From contig NW_019028983.1 of assembly GCF_002105155.1 (NCBI RefSeq), forward strand, positions 186,001 to 250,000: a stretch of 64,000 bases of DNA. Direction: 5' to 3'. Both the position numbers and the translations under genes were made by a program. The notes below the pieces were generated by a model. It had not been told where the DNA came from. It did no database searches and saw nothing but the letters and a program-made list of their open reading frames with translations. This DNA comes from Lobosporangium transversale (Eukaryota > Mortierellomycota > Mortierellomycetes > Mortierellales > Mortierellaceae). Positions 47,150 to 59,976 of the stretch are shown one piece after another. The first letter of the stretch is position 1. Each line of letters opens with the position of its first letter.

Positions 47150-47727
47150 ATGGGCGCTTGTTGCGGAAAGCCAAATCGCAAGGGCCAGGGTTATGTCCTA
47201 GGCGATAGCAATACCCCATCCAATGCCTCTGCAACAAAGACAAGTGCCAACACCAATACTAATACAAACACAAACACAAAGACACAGACACAGACCCAAA
47301 CTCTGAACAGCGGTGGACGGACTTTAGGTGATAGCGGTGCAGCGTCAGCCTCGACTTCACCACGAACCCCGAATGAACTCTCCCCGTCTGCTCTGGCAGC
47401 ACAAAAGCGAGCTGAAGCTGTAAAGACGAAGAAGAAAAAGAAGAAGAAGAAAAAATGAAAAAGAAAAAGCCTATCTTTCATTGTCAGCTTGAATTCTTAA
47501 AGACCCTAATTGCTTCTGGTTTTTTTATCTTTTTTTTTTTTTTTTATTTTTTTTTTTTATCGCATTGGGGGGATCTATAGGCTGGGAAGAGAGGCGTACA
47601 ACAAGGCGGAGGACAACTTGCCAAGAAGTTGGCTGACAGAAACAAAAAATCTCCTTATGCTGTTGAAGAACAACTTCCAGAACCAACAAACGTTAGTGAA
47701 AAGCAAAGAAAGAAGATGCTAAATTGA
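47150..47727 (+). CDS. Small lipid-anchored protein, possibly SVIP-like
   Basis: Exons 47150-47419 and 47581-47727 join in phase 0 to give 138 aa. It starts MGACCGKPNRKG, a textbook N-myristoylation site with two adjacent cysteines for palmitoylation. A Thr/Asn/Gln repeat stretch (TNTNTNTNTKTQTQT) follows, then a charged helix AAQKRAEAAGKRGVQQGG and a Lys-rich tail. The KRAEAAGKR segment resembles the p97/VCP-interacting helix of small VIMP/SVIP proteins, though the Arg spacing differs from the strict RX5AAX2R pattern, so that link is tentative. Read without splicing, the frame ends in a Lys run within the intron (GTAAAGACGAAGAAG), which would give a false C-terminus. Expected on the cytosolic face of a membrane. 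Confidence 0.75.
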
Positions 47728-47886
47728 CATGATATACATGTATTCATGATTGAACTTTGTTTGTTTGTTTCTCCTTATTTTTACATGTTTCTAGGCACAA
47801 TGGAATTAAGACGTTCGTTCAAAAAAAGAATAAAACATTGTTGACTCCACACACACACGTTAATACTCTGGGATGTTGAGATGTGG

Positions 47887-47930
<44 letters not shown>

Positions 47931-48023
47931 CATTGTACTCATTAAAGCGTGAGAAACGTGTTACATGAGCGTTTCTGCGCGTTTCAACAATCTTTTCATT
48001 ATTTTTTTTTTTTTTTGCTCATC

Positions 48024-49801
48024 ATGTCGTCAACCAGCCGGGCATTCATTCGTGCTGCCACCGCTGCTACTACTACAGCACTGAGACAACAAAGGCTCAT
48101 ACCTCATAATCGTCGCTCTCTACTGACCCTTACAGGAGCTGTCCGATCTATTCAACAACAACAACCTTGGTTCAAACAACATTATCGTCCTTACACCACG
48201 ACTAATGCTACCGGAACAAGAGCCACTGTTGATGAATCTATCACTCCTTTTACTGAATCCATCTTGCATACTACACGTATCTTCAGAAACCTTTTCCTCG
48301 TCACTGTGTCTACTATTGGCTTCGGTTTATTTGTATGGTCCGGCACACATGCTTATATAGAACAATATAAATGTCCTTCCCCTTCTGGTGTATCCTCTCA
48401 AGTTCAACAATGCCTTCATGGAGCTTGGGTCCGTGAAGAGTACTCTCCAGATTCTGATATTGCGGAAGTATATCTTCAAAGGGCTTTAGAGCTGACCAGA
48501 AAAGATCTAGAAGATCTTTACAAGAAAAAACCACTGACAGATCAACGTCATCATGTCGACAATGATGGCTGGTTTCCAGAGATTGAAAAAGATAAAGCTC
48601 TAGTCGAGATCCATAATCGATTGGCCAGACTCTATGGAAGGATTGGACAGGATGAACGGGCGGCCACCATTTGGACGCGATTATGGAAGTTGGCTGGGAA
48701 ACAATTTCCCCAATCAACTACAGCCTCAGATTCAACTTCAGCCTCATTCTTTGGAAATCTGTTTGGACGTTCTACTTCAAATCGATCCATGATCGCTCCA
48801 CAGGATGGTATTCCGTTTGCAAAACTTGCAGCAACCTGCTGGATGCGCATGGGCGAATACGATCTTGCAGAGGAAGCCCTTAGTTGGGCGTTGAGCACGG
48901 TGACTGCATCCAAACAGGACGATAAAGATAATGCATCGATCGATGAAATTGGACTACTATCCACTCTGGGTGCATTATATGTACATCAGTCAAAATTTGA
49001 ATATGCATTATCGCTTTTCGTGAAGGCATTACAAATGGTTCAGAAACATCGCGCAGACGTGGGCAATATTGCTTCAGATACCCCATCCACCAAGAATATG
49101 TGGTATTGCCGTGAGGCCATCTTGATGAACAGTATCGGAGAAACTCTCTACGGCGCTGCGACCACGACTACCGCTACTGCCGATAGCAGATCAAAACCAG
49201 AAACAAAGAGCAAGGTTGAGGAGCAGCCCATACAGCAAAACAAGTCCTCATCATGGAATTTTTGGGCATCCTCATCATCATCACCATCTACGTCATCGTC
49301 ATCTTCTCCAGAGTCTAAAGCAACAGCTGCTAAGGCTATCAAATCATTGGAGCAGAAGCAAAAGGAGGAAGAGGCTCTGGGCTGGGTGCAGAAAGCAGTT
49401 GCAATGGCCAAGGAAAAGAGTGGACAACATCGAGATTGTGACGAATGTGCAGCCTTGGGTCTCAACACTCTAGGTTTGATTCATGAGGTAAAAAGGAAAA
49501 AAAAAAAAAAAAAAAAAAAAAAATCGCGTTTTGATTAGAACAACCTCCTAATCTCTTTATTTATTTGAACCTTGCTTAGATGGAGGGAGATGTAGACGTA
49601 GCATTGGCACAGTTCAGGGAGGCAGTTGTATATGCCACCAAAGCAGATGACTATGTTGGGTTAGAAGACTATAACAAGAATGTTATTCGATTGACAGACA
49701 AAATCGCTTCTGTTTCTGAATCTACGATGCCACTGTCATCATCAAATCCAGCTTTATCAACAACTGCATTACCATCGTCACTATCAACATCAAAGTCATA
49801 A
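48024..49801 (+). CDS. Mitochondrial inner-membrane TPR protein (Mgr3-like)
   Basis: Exons 48024-49487 and 49580-49801 give 561 aa. The Arg-rich N-terminus (MSSTSRAFIRAATAATTTAL) is a mitochondrial presequence. A single membrane segment (NLFLVTVSTIGFGLFVW, about residues 92-108) precedes a helical repeat domain with TPR signatures such as AEVYLQRALELTRKDL, HNRLARLYGRIGQDERAATI, CWMRMGEYDLAEEALSWAL and LGALYVHQSKFEYALSLF. Ser-rich inserts interrupt the repeats. The layout matches fungal Mgr3, an adaptor that hands substrates to the i-AAA protease in the intermembrane space; the TTC19 family is an alternative. It converges on CEX1 with only 171 bp between stop codons. The intron begins GTAAAAAGG and then an A run. 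Confidence 0.78.
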
Positions 49802-49906
49802 GCTATTTAAATAGCCGTTCAAAAAAAGCTAATAGCGAAATAAATGCAAACATCGAAAGGGACTGAACATTTTTAAAAGCAAAACATAGCTCTATAGTGC
49901 TACTTT

Positions 49907-49939
<33 letters not shown>

Positions 49940-49972
49940 CAGAGGGTATGTATTGACAAAGATAGGATGCCT

Positions 49973-52900
49973 CTAACTCCATGCATTTTCCCAATCATCC
50001 GCCTCTTCTAAGGCCGCTTCATCCATCTGCGGAGCCAAGGAAGATGTCTTTGTCGAATTGATGGTTGGAGATGCTATCGTCTTGATGTTACTATTGTTAT
50101 TCAAGTTACTATTACTGTTACTGGTTGGTTTCAAGAGCGGAGAAGGAGCACGCTTTGGAGTTGATGTGGGGCTCGTTTCTCGGCTTTGTGAGTTATCTAT
50201 CCCGAGAGACGCCGAACCAGTGGATGCGGCTGTGGTTGTGGTTGTAGTGACGCTCGTCATGTTGGTAGTAGTAAAAGAGCTATGAAGGGTCTTTGCTGTT
50301 GAAATGGTTACTGGAGATTTTAACAGCGTCGTTGAAGACGATGTGGACAAGGATTGAAAACTTGTAGATCCTGAAATATTTGCTGTATTGTTTCCATTGA
50401 TGCCAACGTGCCCGGCTGTTGAACCCAAACCAACATAAGCTGGCTTATAGGAAACCTCTAGATCCTTGAAAAGCTCATCGGCTTCCGCATCATTCAGCTG
50501 TTTATCAAGATCACCCATATTAAGGCCTTCGTCCACATCCCAATTGTCTTTATCATCTATATCTGCTCCCTGTGACAAGTGGATCATGCTGTGCCCAGAT
50601 ACTGGTTTAGGTGCCACAACTGCAGCTGGGGCCGAAGGCACTGATACTGGCGTTGCTCGTACAGCAGAGAGCTTAAGTCCATTAGACGGGCTTTTCTTCT
50701 GGCCCTGCTTCTCTGCCATTTGTTGTCGTCGTGCTTCACGCTTTGCCTGCATTTCCTGTTGCTTTTGGTCGCGCTTTAAGCGAAGTTGCTCCTGTTTTTC
50801 AGCCCTTTCCTTTTCGCGCTTCAAACGTGTGGCTTCATCCTCTACAAGATACTCCGATGAAGGCGAGGGTGAGTGGCGAGAGGAAGCTAATTAGACCATA
50901 TAGAAGAGAGACGTCAATTTGAATTAAAATAAACCACATGTCGTCGTCTTACTCCTCAGGATTATCTGACATGTAGCGACATAAACAGAAGAAGGACTTA
51001 CCAGCTAAAGTTGTTAAATCCTCATTATCCCAATCATCATTTTCTCCATCACCAGCATCATCCCACTTGAACGCTGCTGAGGCTTGAGTATTATCGCTAC
51101 TTCTAAGTTGGTCTGTCTTGCGTGTAGCATTGGCGTTAACCTTGGAGTCTCCTTGGCGCTCAACAACAGGAAGTTGACGTATTTTCATCTCTGCCTTAGC
51201 AGTCTCTAGAGCCTTCATAAGCTCCAACTGATCTGCTGCCGCCTGCAAATCTTCGTTCATGATATGTTTTTCTTCTTCTTTCTCAGACATCATGTCACTC
51301 TTGGGTATAGGTTGCGAAGGCTCTCTTGCCCCATTCTCACCAAGACGGTTATCCAGCGATTTAGTTTGTTTATCCAAATTCGAATCCGCTCGTATTTCTA
51401 ATCCAGAGCCTAACCCATTTATAGCGATAGCAGGAGCATCGCGGCTGGAGGTATCGCCTGAAAACGACCCAGCACGGGTCAGAGATGGCGTGAACAGAGA
51501 TGGTGTCGTCTTAAGAGAGCCCTGGTCTGAGAACATGAATGAGTCTTGTGAAACTATAGATGACCGCCTGCTTGATTGCAGATCCGGCGCTGAGTTACTG
51601 CTTCCGCTGAAATTTCTCAAGGAATTACTCGATGCACTCCTATCACCTGCAAAAGTTGATCGAGAAAAGATAGGTCTTCTAGGAGGCAAGAGCAATTGTT
51701 GCATTTCACAATACTGACGAATGCGCGAGACATGTGTAGACTGCGAAGGTGAAGGTGAGGAGACAGAGGATATCGAGGCAGTTGAACTGTCATCCTCTTC
51801 TCTTTGTTGTTGCTGGTCTTGCTGTTCCGTTATTTCCGTTTGAGGCATCAGATTAATAGTCTGGAAGGCAATCTCTGAGATCGCTTTAGCCGCTGCCTCT
51901 CGTACCCGTACATCTTCATCCAATAAGAATTGGGGTAGAAATTTTAGCAGCCCACTGATACAAAACAATCCATTGGTACAATGCTTTGTAAACGATTTTG
52001 AGATGAGTTCCACGCGTTCATTAGCTGGCAAAAGTTTGAGGACCGAGACTAATGTCAGAGTGAGTGTGGCGCTCATATCCTTAACTGCTGCGTGGTTGTG
52101 CAGACCTAATGTATAAATAGAACACCACATGCCCATCACAACCTCAATCAGCTGAACTTTTGATTCCTGCACACAATCCTCCGAAATCCAGAAAGCCATA
52201 ATCTGAGGGATCAAAGTCTGCTCATACAGTGACTTGACCGAGAACTTTTGTTTGCTCAGGTCCGTATCCACAAGAGTTGTCACTAAGAGTACATAAGGGA
52301 TGGCGGTGGCTAGTCCACACAGTGATGCGAAATAAACTTTTGGATCTGCATCCTGCAGCCCTGCCAAGATCTATGGTAGACAATAGCGCCAATAAGTTTG
52401 TTATTTGAAACTATATATCCAAGGCGAACTTCCGTAACGAGAAAATTTTCTGTCACCATACCTCTGGCAAAATGATCTGTCCAAGCACTTCTGATCCTCC
52501 CTCACCCAAGACGACAGCCTTAAGATAAACCTCAAAGAGTCGTAAGATGGTCAAGCGGATATCGGCCTGCCGATATGTCCACAACTTGATCATGAATGGC
52601 ATCACTTGCGCGCGGTATACCTCCTCTGTGATAAGGGGCTGTGGAGGTTGTGGGGTGAATAAAGACCTGTATAATTTATCGAAGCCTTCTGCCGCAAAAA
52701 ACTCTTGTGTCAAAAGCTGTGGAAGGACAATTTTTTCCATAATGGATGGTGGTAGCATATGAAGCTTTGGCATGATCATTCTACGAGGAGAAATACCGAT
52801 TAAAACATCAGAAATAGCCATGCGGTTGCCTTTGACTTGTTAATAATAACAATAACTTCTTTTTTTTAGTCTTCTCATTATCAAAAGACGTACTGGCTCC

Positions 52901-53838
52901 ATTCAGCGTTTTGAGCTTTGTCAAGCCCTTTGAGTCTGCAATATCGAACTATAGAAACAGCGTTGTTAAGAGTAAAAAGATTGGATTCCAAAATGGTGTC
53001 CCCGGTAGGCCGTTTCCGTGGATTACTGTCAAGCATGCTGTCGAGTGGCAGGGCATTGCTCTTAGTGTGAAGAAACCCATCCTGGATCAATGTCTCGATC
53101 AACTTTCCATATTGCCAAATGTCTACTGAGTGTATGAAATCCCTCTCCTGTGAAGCCTACTCAGGGACATGAACAAAGCCATCAGTATGATAGTGTAATA
53201 TAGAGACAAGTTCTAGTTACTCCTGATTTCCGTTCATGTCATGTTACAAAACTTTATCCCGTACCATCTTGGCAGACTGTTCCTGATATTCTGGAGGAAT
53301 AAGCTCCTCGGGCAGGAGTGATATTAAGCCTGTTTCAGTAAGTTCAGTAACAGTTCCTGTGAACTCCATCCCTCCTAAAACCCATCGACCATTTGAAACG
53401 AAAATGGAGCTCAGCTGCACATTATTATGGGAAACATGGCATTGAGAGTGTAGGAAATGCAGTGCAACCTGTTACGAGATTAAAAAAAAAAAAAAAAAAA
53501 AAAAAAATAGGAGTCCAGACTGAGACATTGCTTTACAAATGGCGGCGAATCCCATTGTTACACGCCGAACAATTCAAATTCATTGCCATAAACAAAAAAA
53601 AAAAAAAAAAAAAAAAATCAATACCATTATGTCAAAGAGGCCAACAAGGATTTCGTCTTCGGAGATATCTTTGAGATAGTCAAGTGTCAGAGGCACAACT
53701 TGCTCTGTGATTAGATGCACCGCCGATGAGCTTGTTTTGCAATCGATAAATCTGAGTACTGAAGGGTGTCGGATGGTTTTCAATTTCTAATGTCAACAAC
53801 GAAAAAAAAAATTAGGCGACTTCATCAAAGAATCCTGG

Positions 53839-53877
<39 letters not shown>

Positions 53878-54148
53878 CTGTCATTGACATGAATAAAAAC
53901 ATAAAAAAAGCCATTTATACCTTGATGGCCTTTGGTAGGAATCCCTGATTGTTGTCAAGTACAAACTGAGAAGGATCGTAGGTGAAAACAGAAACAGGTC
54001 GTTTCCCATAGAAGCCATCGCGTAGGATATTGAGCGATGTGGTTTGAAGAGGCTGTGTTCCCTGAGCAAGAGTCAACTTTGCTTTTGAGGACACTCCTTC
54101 ACCAGCAACTGCACCATTCCCTTGCACTTTGCTCTCTGTTGCTCCCAT
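49973..54148 (-). CDS. CEX1: SCYL1/Cex1-type pseudokinase
   Basis: Seven exons give 1149 aa: 53921-54148, 53625-53786, 53265-53468, 52894-53147, 52462-52780, 51002-52370 and 49973-50886. The N-terminal kinase-like domain lacks catalytic residues: the HRD position reads HNN (CHVSHNNVQLSSIF) and the DFG position reads GGM. The HEAT-repeat part contains IVLPQLLTQEF, a family hallmark, and ends in Ser/Asp-rich disorder. A Lys/Arg/Gln coiled segment follows (KRDQKQQEMQAKREARRQQM), and the tail EEADDWENAWS is of the DDW type. Relatives bind tRNA at nuclear pores and act in COPI retrograde traffic. The protein starts MGATESK, a possible myristoylation site. The exon 4/5 junction (acceptor after 52780) was chosen because it alone preserves frame. 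Exons 2/3 skip a short open stretch near 53500-53580. Confidence 0.88.
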
Positions 54149-54689
54149 TAGAAATGTCTGAATGTCTCTTTATGATCGCGCTGAGATGAATTCCTGTTTG
54201 ATGAGAATATAAATCAAGAGGTGTCCGATGCCTGTAATTTCAAATGCGAGCAAGCGAAATAAAGTTAGAGAGAGTGTGTGAGTGGGGAGTGAGTGAGATC
54301 TAAGTTATGAGATTGAGACAACAAGCAATTTAGCAGAGGTGGAAGATCAGTTGGCAAGCGATGGGATAAAGTAAAGAGGAAAAAAAGGAGCAAAATAGAA
54401 GAGAGAGGGAAACAGTGATGACAGTAGAGTGGAGAAATTAGAGTCGGATATAATTGATATTTTTTTTTTTTTTTTTTTTTTTTTTTCCTCTGCTTATTGT
54501 ACTCGTACTTTTTGAAATAAAGGTCATCATGTCCCTTCATTACATTCATTCTTCTCATTACCATCCTCCGTTGAATATTGAAAAAATCTTATCATCATTA
54601 CATTAAATAATAGAGTTTATTGGTCGTTATATCCGTTCATTATTGCATCGCATTTTTTTTTTTTTTTTCAGTTGCTTCTTTATCCTTTT

Positions 54690-55304
54690 TTAGAAACCAA
54701 AATCACCACCTCCAAAGTCACCGCCTCCAAAGTCACCGCCTCCAAAGTCACCGCCACCAAGGTCTTCGCTGGCTGGAATCACATCAGCCGAAGGATAAGC
54801 ATCTGTCATACTGCCTGCAAGCATACTTCCTGCTACAAGTCCCATTGCGCCTCCTATGATGCAAAAGAAAAAAAAGAAAATAGTTTTTCAAAAAAAAGTC
54901 AGACAATCGGATCGTACAGTACACAAGTTACTTCTAAGAATGACGTAAAAAGAAAGAAACATCAAAAGTTTTGCCGTACCAGCCATCATGCCCATAGCCA
55001 TGCTTGCACCTGCACCCATCCCGCCTTGCCGATTATAACTATCTGCAAAAGTGCCCTGATTGCTGGTGTTTCCATACGTATTCTGTTGTTGTTGTTGAAT
55101 TTGATAGAAACGAGCCAACTCCTGTGCATCCGCTTGCGGGCCTAATGGATGTTCCCAAGTAACATGGCCTGTCTGTGGATAGACATAATAGAGACGCTGT
55201 TTGCTCGGATCGAATAGTGAGATCCTGAATTTTTTTTTTTTTTTTTTTTGAAAAGTGAATGGAAGAGTGTGAGTGCACAGACAAATTCGACAAATTAGTA
55301 TGCC

Positions 55305-55339
<35 letters not shown>

Positions 55340-55529
55340 GAATCGCTTTGCTTTTTTTTAAAATATGAGATATGAAAAGGGAATAAAAATATTACCATCC
55401 TTGAGGCAGGGTTGAAGGAGGCAACATTTGTTGAGGAAGGCCATAGGCAGGTTGCTGTTGTTGCATGTGCAAGTTGGATTGAGGAGCAGCGGTGGAAGAA
55501 TGCCCATGTTTCGAACCGGTACAACCCAT
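54690..55529 (-). CDS. Small WW-domain protein with predicted lipid anchor
   Basis: Exons 55396-55529, 54980-55224 and 54690-54853 join in frame to give 180 aa. It begins MGCTGSKHGHSS, an N-myristoylation site with Cys3 for palmitoylation. A WW domain is split by intron 1: LPQGW on one side and FDPSKQRLYYVYPQTGHVTW plus EHP on the other, so both signature Trp and the YYV core are present. A Gln run, a Gly/Met-rich hydrophobic stretch (GAMGLVAGSMLAGSM) and four GGGDF repeats close the protein. The WW domain would bind Pro-rich ligands at a membrane. The gene spans less than 900 bp and is hard to detect by single ORFs. It is upstream of CEX1 on the same strand. Confidence 0.85.
54705..54763. 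repeat. 15-bp tandem repeat coding for GGGDF
   Basis: Four units of roughly TCCAAAGTCACCGCC inside exon 3 of the WW-domain gene; the last differs at third positions. Confidence 0.85.
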
Positions 55530-55614
55530 GTTGGCAATTGTCAATTATATTACTTGAGGATAAACAAGACAGAAATGAAGGTGTGTACGCTATAATTGTG
55601 CGTCTAAGGATAAT

Positions 55615-55717
55615 TATGAGAATGAGAATGAGAATGAGAGCGTAAATGCAAATGAGAATCAGAATAAGCAGAATAAGAATGAGAATAAGAATGAGAATGA
55701 AAACGAGAATAAGAGGA
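55615..55717. repeat. Imperfect (GAGAAT)n repeat
   Basis: Degenerate 6-bp units lying just upstream of the WW-domain gene start. Confidence 0.85.
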
Positions 55718-55983
55718 AAAAGAATGAAGAGAGGAAACAAAACGCATAGCGGTTACTGAAATGATGATTAATTTTACTCCAACCTTGTTTTTGCGTTTAC
55801 GTTTTTTGCTCACACCATTTTGTCTGTTTTTGTCATTGTCTTGGTGGGTCAAAAAAAAAAAAAAAAAAAAAAATACAAACCTCGCTCCTAACTAATTCCG
55901 GAGAGAGCACAAGAGAGCAGGGTTTTATAGATATCTTGGAAGGCTAGATGGCTTAATGGCTAACTGGCATGGTTTTGTGTTGT

Positions 55984-56025
55984 AAGCAGTTGAAAGCAGT
56001 TGAAAGCAGTTGGAAGCAGTTGAAA
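55984..56025. repeat. 10-bp tandem repeat (AAGCAGTTGA)
   Basis: Four units, one with a single substitution. Confidence 0.85.
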
Positions 56026-57068
56026 GTTTTTGAGAGAGAAAATAAGAGCCAAAGATTCGACATTCCAAAAAAAGAAACTTCATCTGTCCATGTCAGCTTT
56101 TTTTCCCAATCCTAGATATAATTTAATTCCTACACGACTCAACACTTACTTTTATTAGTGTCATGGACATGAGGTACAAACAAAAATTGAAGAGAGGCCG
56201 CTCCATGATATCTTCTTTAAGAGTAAAATGATTGAAAGAGCATTACCTGATCACACTGTATTAAGCAACCTACTTAATGGGCTATTTATACCTGTCGAAG
56301 CTAGTTTGGAAACGCGCCCAAGATCTTACTATGACCTAAGAGCCAGGGTATTTTTGATATACTGAAAGAGAACAGATGAGTGCATTTAGTCTTTTCTTCT
56401 TGGATAAAGGTTGCATGTATGCATGAAGGACAAATTGCCAAAGAAAAGGATGAGAGAGTGAGAGAGTGAGAGAGAAGAAAAAAGAAAAACCTCCTTGAGA
56501 CTATGCAAGGGCTAGGTTGCAATGTTTGTATGAACAAAGATCCTCCTCGCAAGGACGATGCTGCATGACACCAGTGGGAGAATCCTCAACCTAAAGCGTG
56601 TAATCACACAGCCTTAATGAGTGTCACTAATGTTGCTGTGGAAAACCACACTTGTCCCTGGTGCAGTCCTCCTTGCTTTGCCAAGCATATCTTCATAATC
56701 GGTAGCTACTCTATTCCAAGGAAATATTTTTGAAGCACAGACTTGAAAGTTGATCGTATTTTCCTAATAAGCCCTACGCTACCAAAATATTTAATCCGGA
56801 GCATCTGACCAGAACCCTTACATTAAAAGTGATTTTAGGAAACGCAATAACTACATGGTCTAAACTTAAAAAATATTGCCCACATGTCTTAAAAAAATAT
56901 AAAAAGGCACATCGTAAATAAAAAATGTTTTTCTTTTTTGAAAAAAATTCATTCATCCAAATCCAAAGGAAACAAGAAGAGTCAGCAATCGTTCATTAGG
57001 CAATTAATTTTATTATTAATAAAAAACAAAATCGGTATGACAAAAAGGAAAGTGTGGAGCTAATTAAT

Positions 57069-58604
57069 TTAAGCCTTGACGTCATCATAGCTTGCCTCCT
57101 GCTTCTCGCTTGAGACTTCATTCACCTCAGTAGTATGATCCTTGACACCTTTGAAGACGACGGCACCAGCACCCATGACTCCGACAAAGATGAGAACGAC
57201 AAGAACAATAAGCTCACCCATGCCACGGCCGGTGGCATTAAAAGCGTGGCTGCCCTCTGAGGGCGCGACACCAATGGTTGAGGTCTGAACAAGAGGAGCG
57301 AAGATGGTTCCCAAGTTCTGAACAAACTTGTAGAAACCAGCATAGCGAGCAGCTTGACTGGTATCATTGGTAAGAGCACCCATGATCCAGTATGAGAATC
57401 CTTGGTACATGGCATCAGTGACACCATAGAAGAAGTAAAGGAAGAAAGGTCCGATGTACTCGCTGGAGTTGTCAACCAAATCGATCTTAAGATAATCGTC
57501 AGGGTTCTTGACCCAGACTCCCTTCTCATTCTGAATAGCGCTCCTAGGTCCCCACTTGGTCTGGAAAATAATTCCTCCAATGTACACTGCGAGCAAGACG
57601 ATAGTAAGGGTAAGAAGACCGAATTTAGCACGAGTGCGGCGGGTCCATGAAGCGCGATCCAAAAGACGACCGAACAAGATCGAGGCAATAATCTGAGCCA
57701 ACCAATAGCACATCGAGTTCATGGAACGAGTGCGGAGTGAGAAGTTGGACGAATTCAAGAAGAAGTGATAGGTGTAGAACCAGTTGGAGGTCAAGAACAT
57801 TGGAGCAAGGGCCAACATACGCCAGTCCTTGAACAGGGCGAAGACAGACATGAGCTCGGAGATAGGGCTTGAGTACTTAATAGTGACGACGTGAGATCCA
57901 TCCTTACGGACAACCTTTGAGGGAGGCAACAACAACAAGGTGAGGAAAGCACCGAATGTCATGACAACCATGTAGGCAATGTAAGCAGAGTCGCTAGCAC
58001 TACTAGCTTTGCCGTTCCAGGAGATGCCGAGAGGAATAGCGTTGCCAAGAACAGCACCGCAGTTGAAGATGGCCCAGAAGATCGAGATGTATTTGCCCTT
58101 CTCGCCTTCCTCAGGGTATCCCATCATGACAGCACCTTGAGCAGTCCACAACCAACCAGCTCCAATACCAAGCAAGCAAGAAGAGACGACAACAAAGGCG
58201 ATGGATGAGATGTGAGCGTAAGCCAAGTAAGATCCGACGTACAAGACGTAGGTCAAACCACCAGCGATGAGAAGGAGGCGATGGCCAAAGATGTTGAACA
58301 AAGCACCAGCAAAGAGAGAAGAGACAGCGAACATAGCACCGAGGGCGGTGTTGGCGGTGTTTCCGACATCAGAATCCTTTGGGTCGAGACCATAAGAACC
58401 AGTTCCGCTCAAAGAGTTGAACATTCCTGGACAACAAAAGCAAATGAAACCCTGAAACGAATAATTAGGAACGGAGAGTTAGAATTCATTAGGGATGATA
58501 TGGGTGCGGGACGATATTATTAAGGAAATGCCGCAGCGGTTTTCTGCTCGTGAATAGGTACCCACCAGGATGATGACCTGGGTCATAGGATCAGAAAACT
58601 TCAT
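57069..58604 (-). CDS. UNC93-like MFS transporter, array copy 1
   Basis: Exons 58566-58604 and 57069-58451 join in phase 0 to give 473 aa. The start MKFSDPMTQVIIL is followed by GFICFCCPGMFNSLSGTG, the family's first TM region. About eleven to twelve hydrophobic segments follow, including YVLYVGSYLAYAH, LGIGAGWLWTAQGAVMMGYP and FFYGVTDAMYQGFSYWIMGA. The C-terminal tail is acidic (EVSSEKQEASYDDVKA). These fungal UNC93-like carriers (DUF895) are plasma-membrane MFS proteins of unclear substrate. The 114-nt intron sits after codon 13. It is a close paralogue of the next two genes, same strand and order, consistent with tandem duplication. Confidence 0.9.
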
Positions 58605-59944
58605 AGTGGAAGACGATGAAGAGGTAAAGTGATGTGGGTGAGGAAGAGGAAAATGAACAAGCGGATGAGGATGAATGAGAGAGACCTGAGTGGTGAAGAA
58701 AAAAAAGAGAAAATGAGTTCAATTTATAGTATCAGACATGGCTTCCCCAAAAAAGCTTTGCTTGTTTTATTGATGGAAATGGATAAGTTGGCATAGCATA
58801 GAAAGAGAATGACATGGTAATGCATGGAAAGGTTTAGCATGGCACTGTATTGATTGAATGCGATTAATGTCGATATGTAATTTGTATATTACTATATTTA
58901 ACATTATCAATTTCACTACCGTCTCTCTCAAACAAGTGCAGGGAACAAGGGACCAAAGTCTGCTGTTGCACATGTCCTCAATCTACGCCACAGCCCTCAA
59001 CTATCTGTTTGTCAGTCTTCCCGCATGTGCATATTTGTGTGTATTTGTTCGATCTAACGTTTGTGGAGTAAACAAATAAAAGTTAAGAAAAAATGATATA
59101 AAATAAAGATAAAATATAAAGAACAGAGCTGATAGATGATTGATTATAACCTTACATTCTTTTAAAAGAAGTTATTTCTATAGATCAATGCTACGAAACT
59201 ACCATTTTTTTTCCTTGTCAAATACTCGCTACACTTCTGAATATTTTATGAAAATAACATCGTGTAATAAGAAAATCCCAGCTTTTTTGTTCTTTTATTA
59301 ATGCTGCGTTGGCTGCGCAGATATATAATTTTTATTTTCACCAACTGCGCTTCATGGAACCACTCATGCCTGTGTTGGGATTAAAGTAGCCTAAAGACAT
59401 AGAAACGATCCAAGATCTAGATTACTAGTCGCCTGACCATACAGAGAAGCATCAGACAGCAGTATCATACATGAACAAATGTACATGTACCTTTGGTCAC
59501 TTGCCTGTCCTTTTATCTCTTATTTCTTTATTTCACTTTATTTTATTTTAGTGCTACACAAGCACTCTTTCTCATATGCGCGATATCATATCTGTTTCTT
59601 TATCTTTTAACAAAATACCAGAGGATCAACGTGTACATGTACATTATTAGTCTGTAATATACATATGTGGTTACTACGCCACTTTGACATTGTCCATCAT
59701 TCATCAAACTCGCGAACTCTTTTTTTTTAAACAAGACGTATAATAAGAGCTCTTATGGGTTTTCTAGGCGGAGAATACAAAATAACCTATTCTTCTTCAT
59801 CTCTCTCCACATTTTCTCCTCCAGCTGTATCCGTGGATATTAACGGAAGCCATTTGCCTCTCATTAGCTCCGAAAAATAAAATAATGCGTACCATGGTAT
59901 TGTAATCCCATACAGTCTCTACTCTTTCAACCTCCGGTTCTCTC

Positions 59945-59976
<32 letters not shown>

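Larger units (their letters stand above)
55530..57068. other. Intergenic region with microsatellites
   Basis: No gene seen. Contains GAGAAT-type repeats at 55615-55717 and a 10-bp tandem repeat at 55984-56025, both upstream of the WW-domain gene, and AT-rich DNA next to the UNC93-like array. Confidence 0.6.

Noticed and set aside
47420-47458. Poly-Lys C-terminus of the MGACC protein
   Set aside because: It arises from reading into the intron after a GTAAAG donor; the spliced continuation is in frame and protein-like.
53500-53580. Short open segment (MGFAAICKAMSQ) between CEX1 exons 2 and 3
   Set aside because: Direct joining of 53625 to 53468 gives GLFDIMVALHFLH, which aligns with SCYL1 without a gap, so the segment is intronic.
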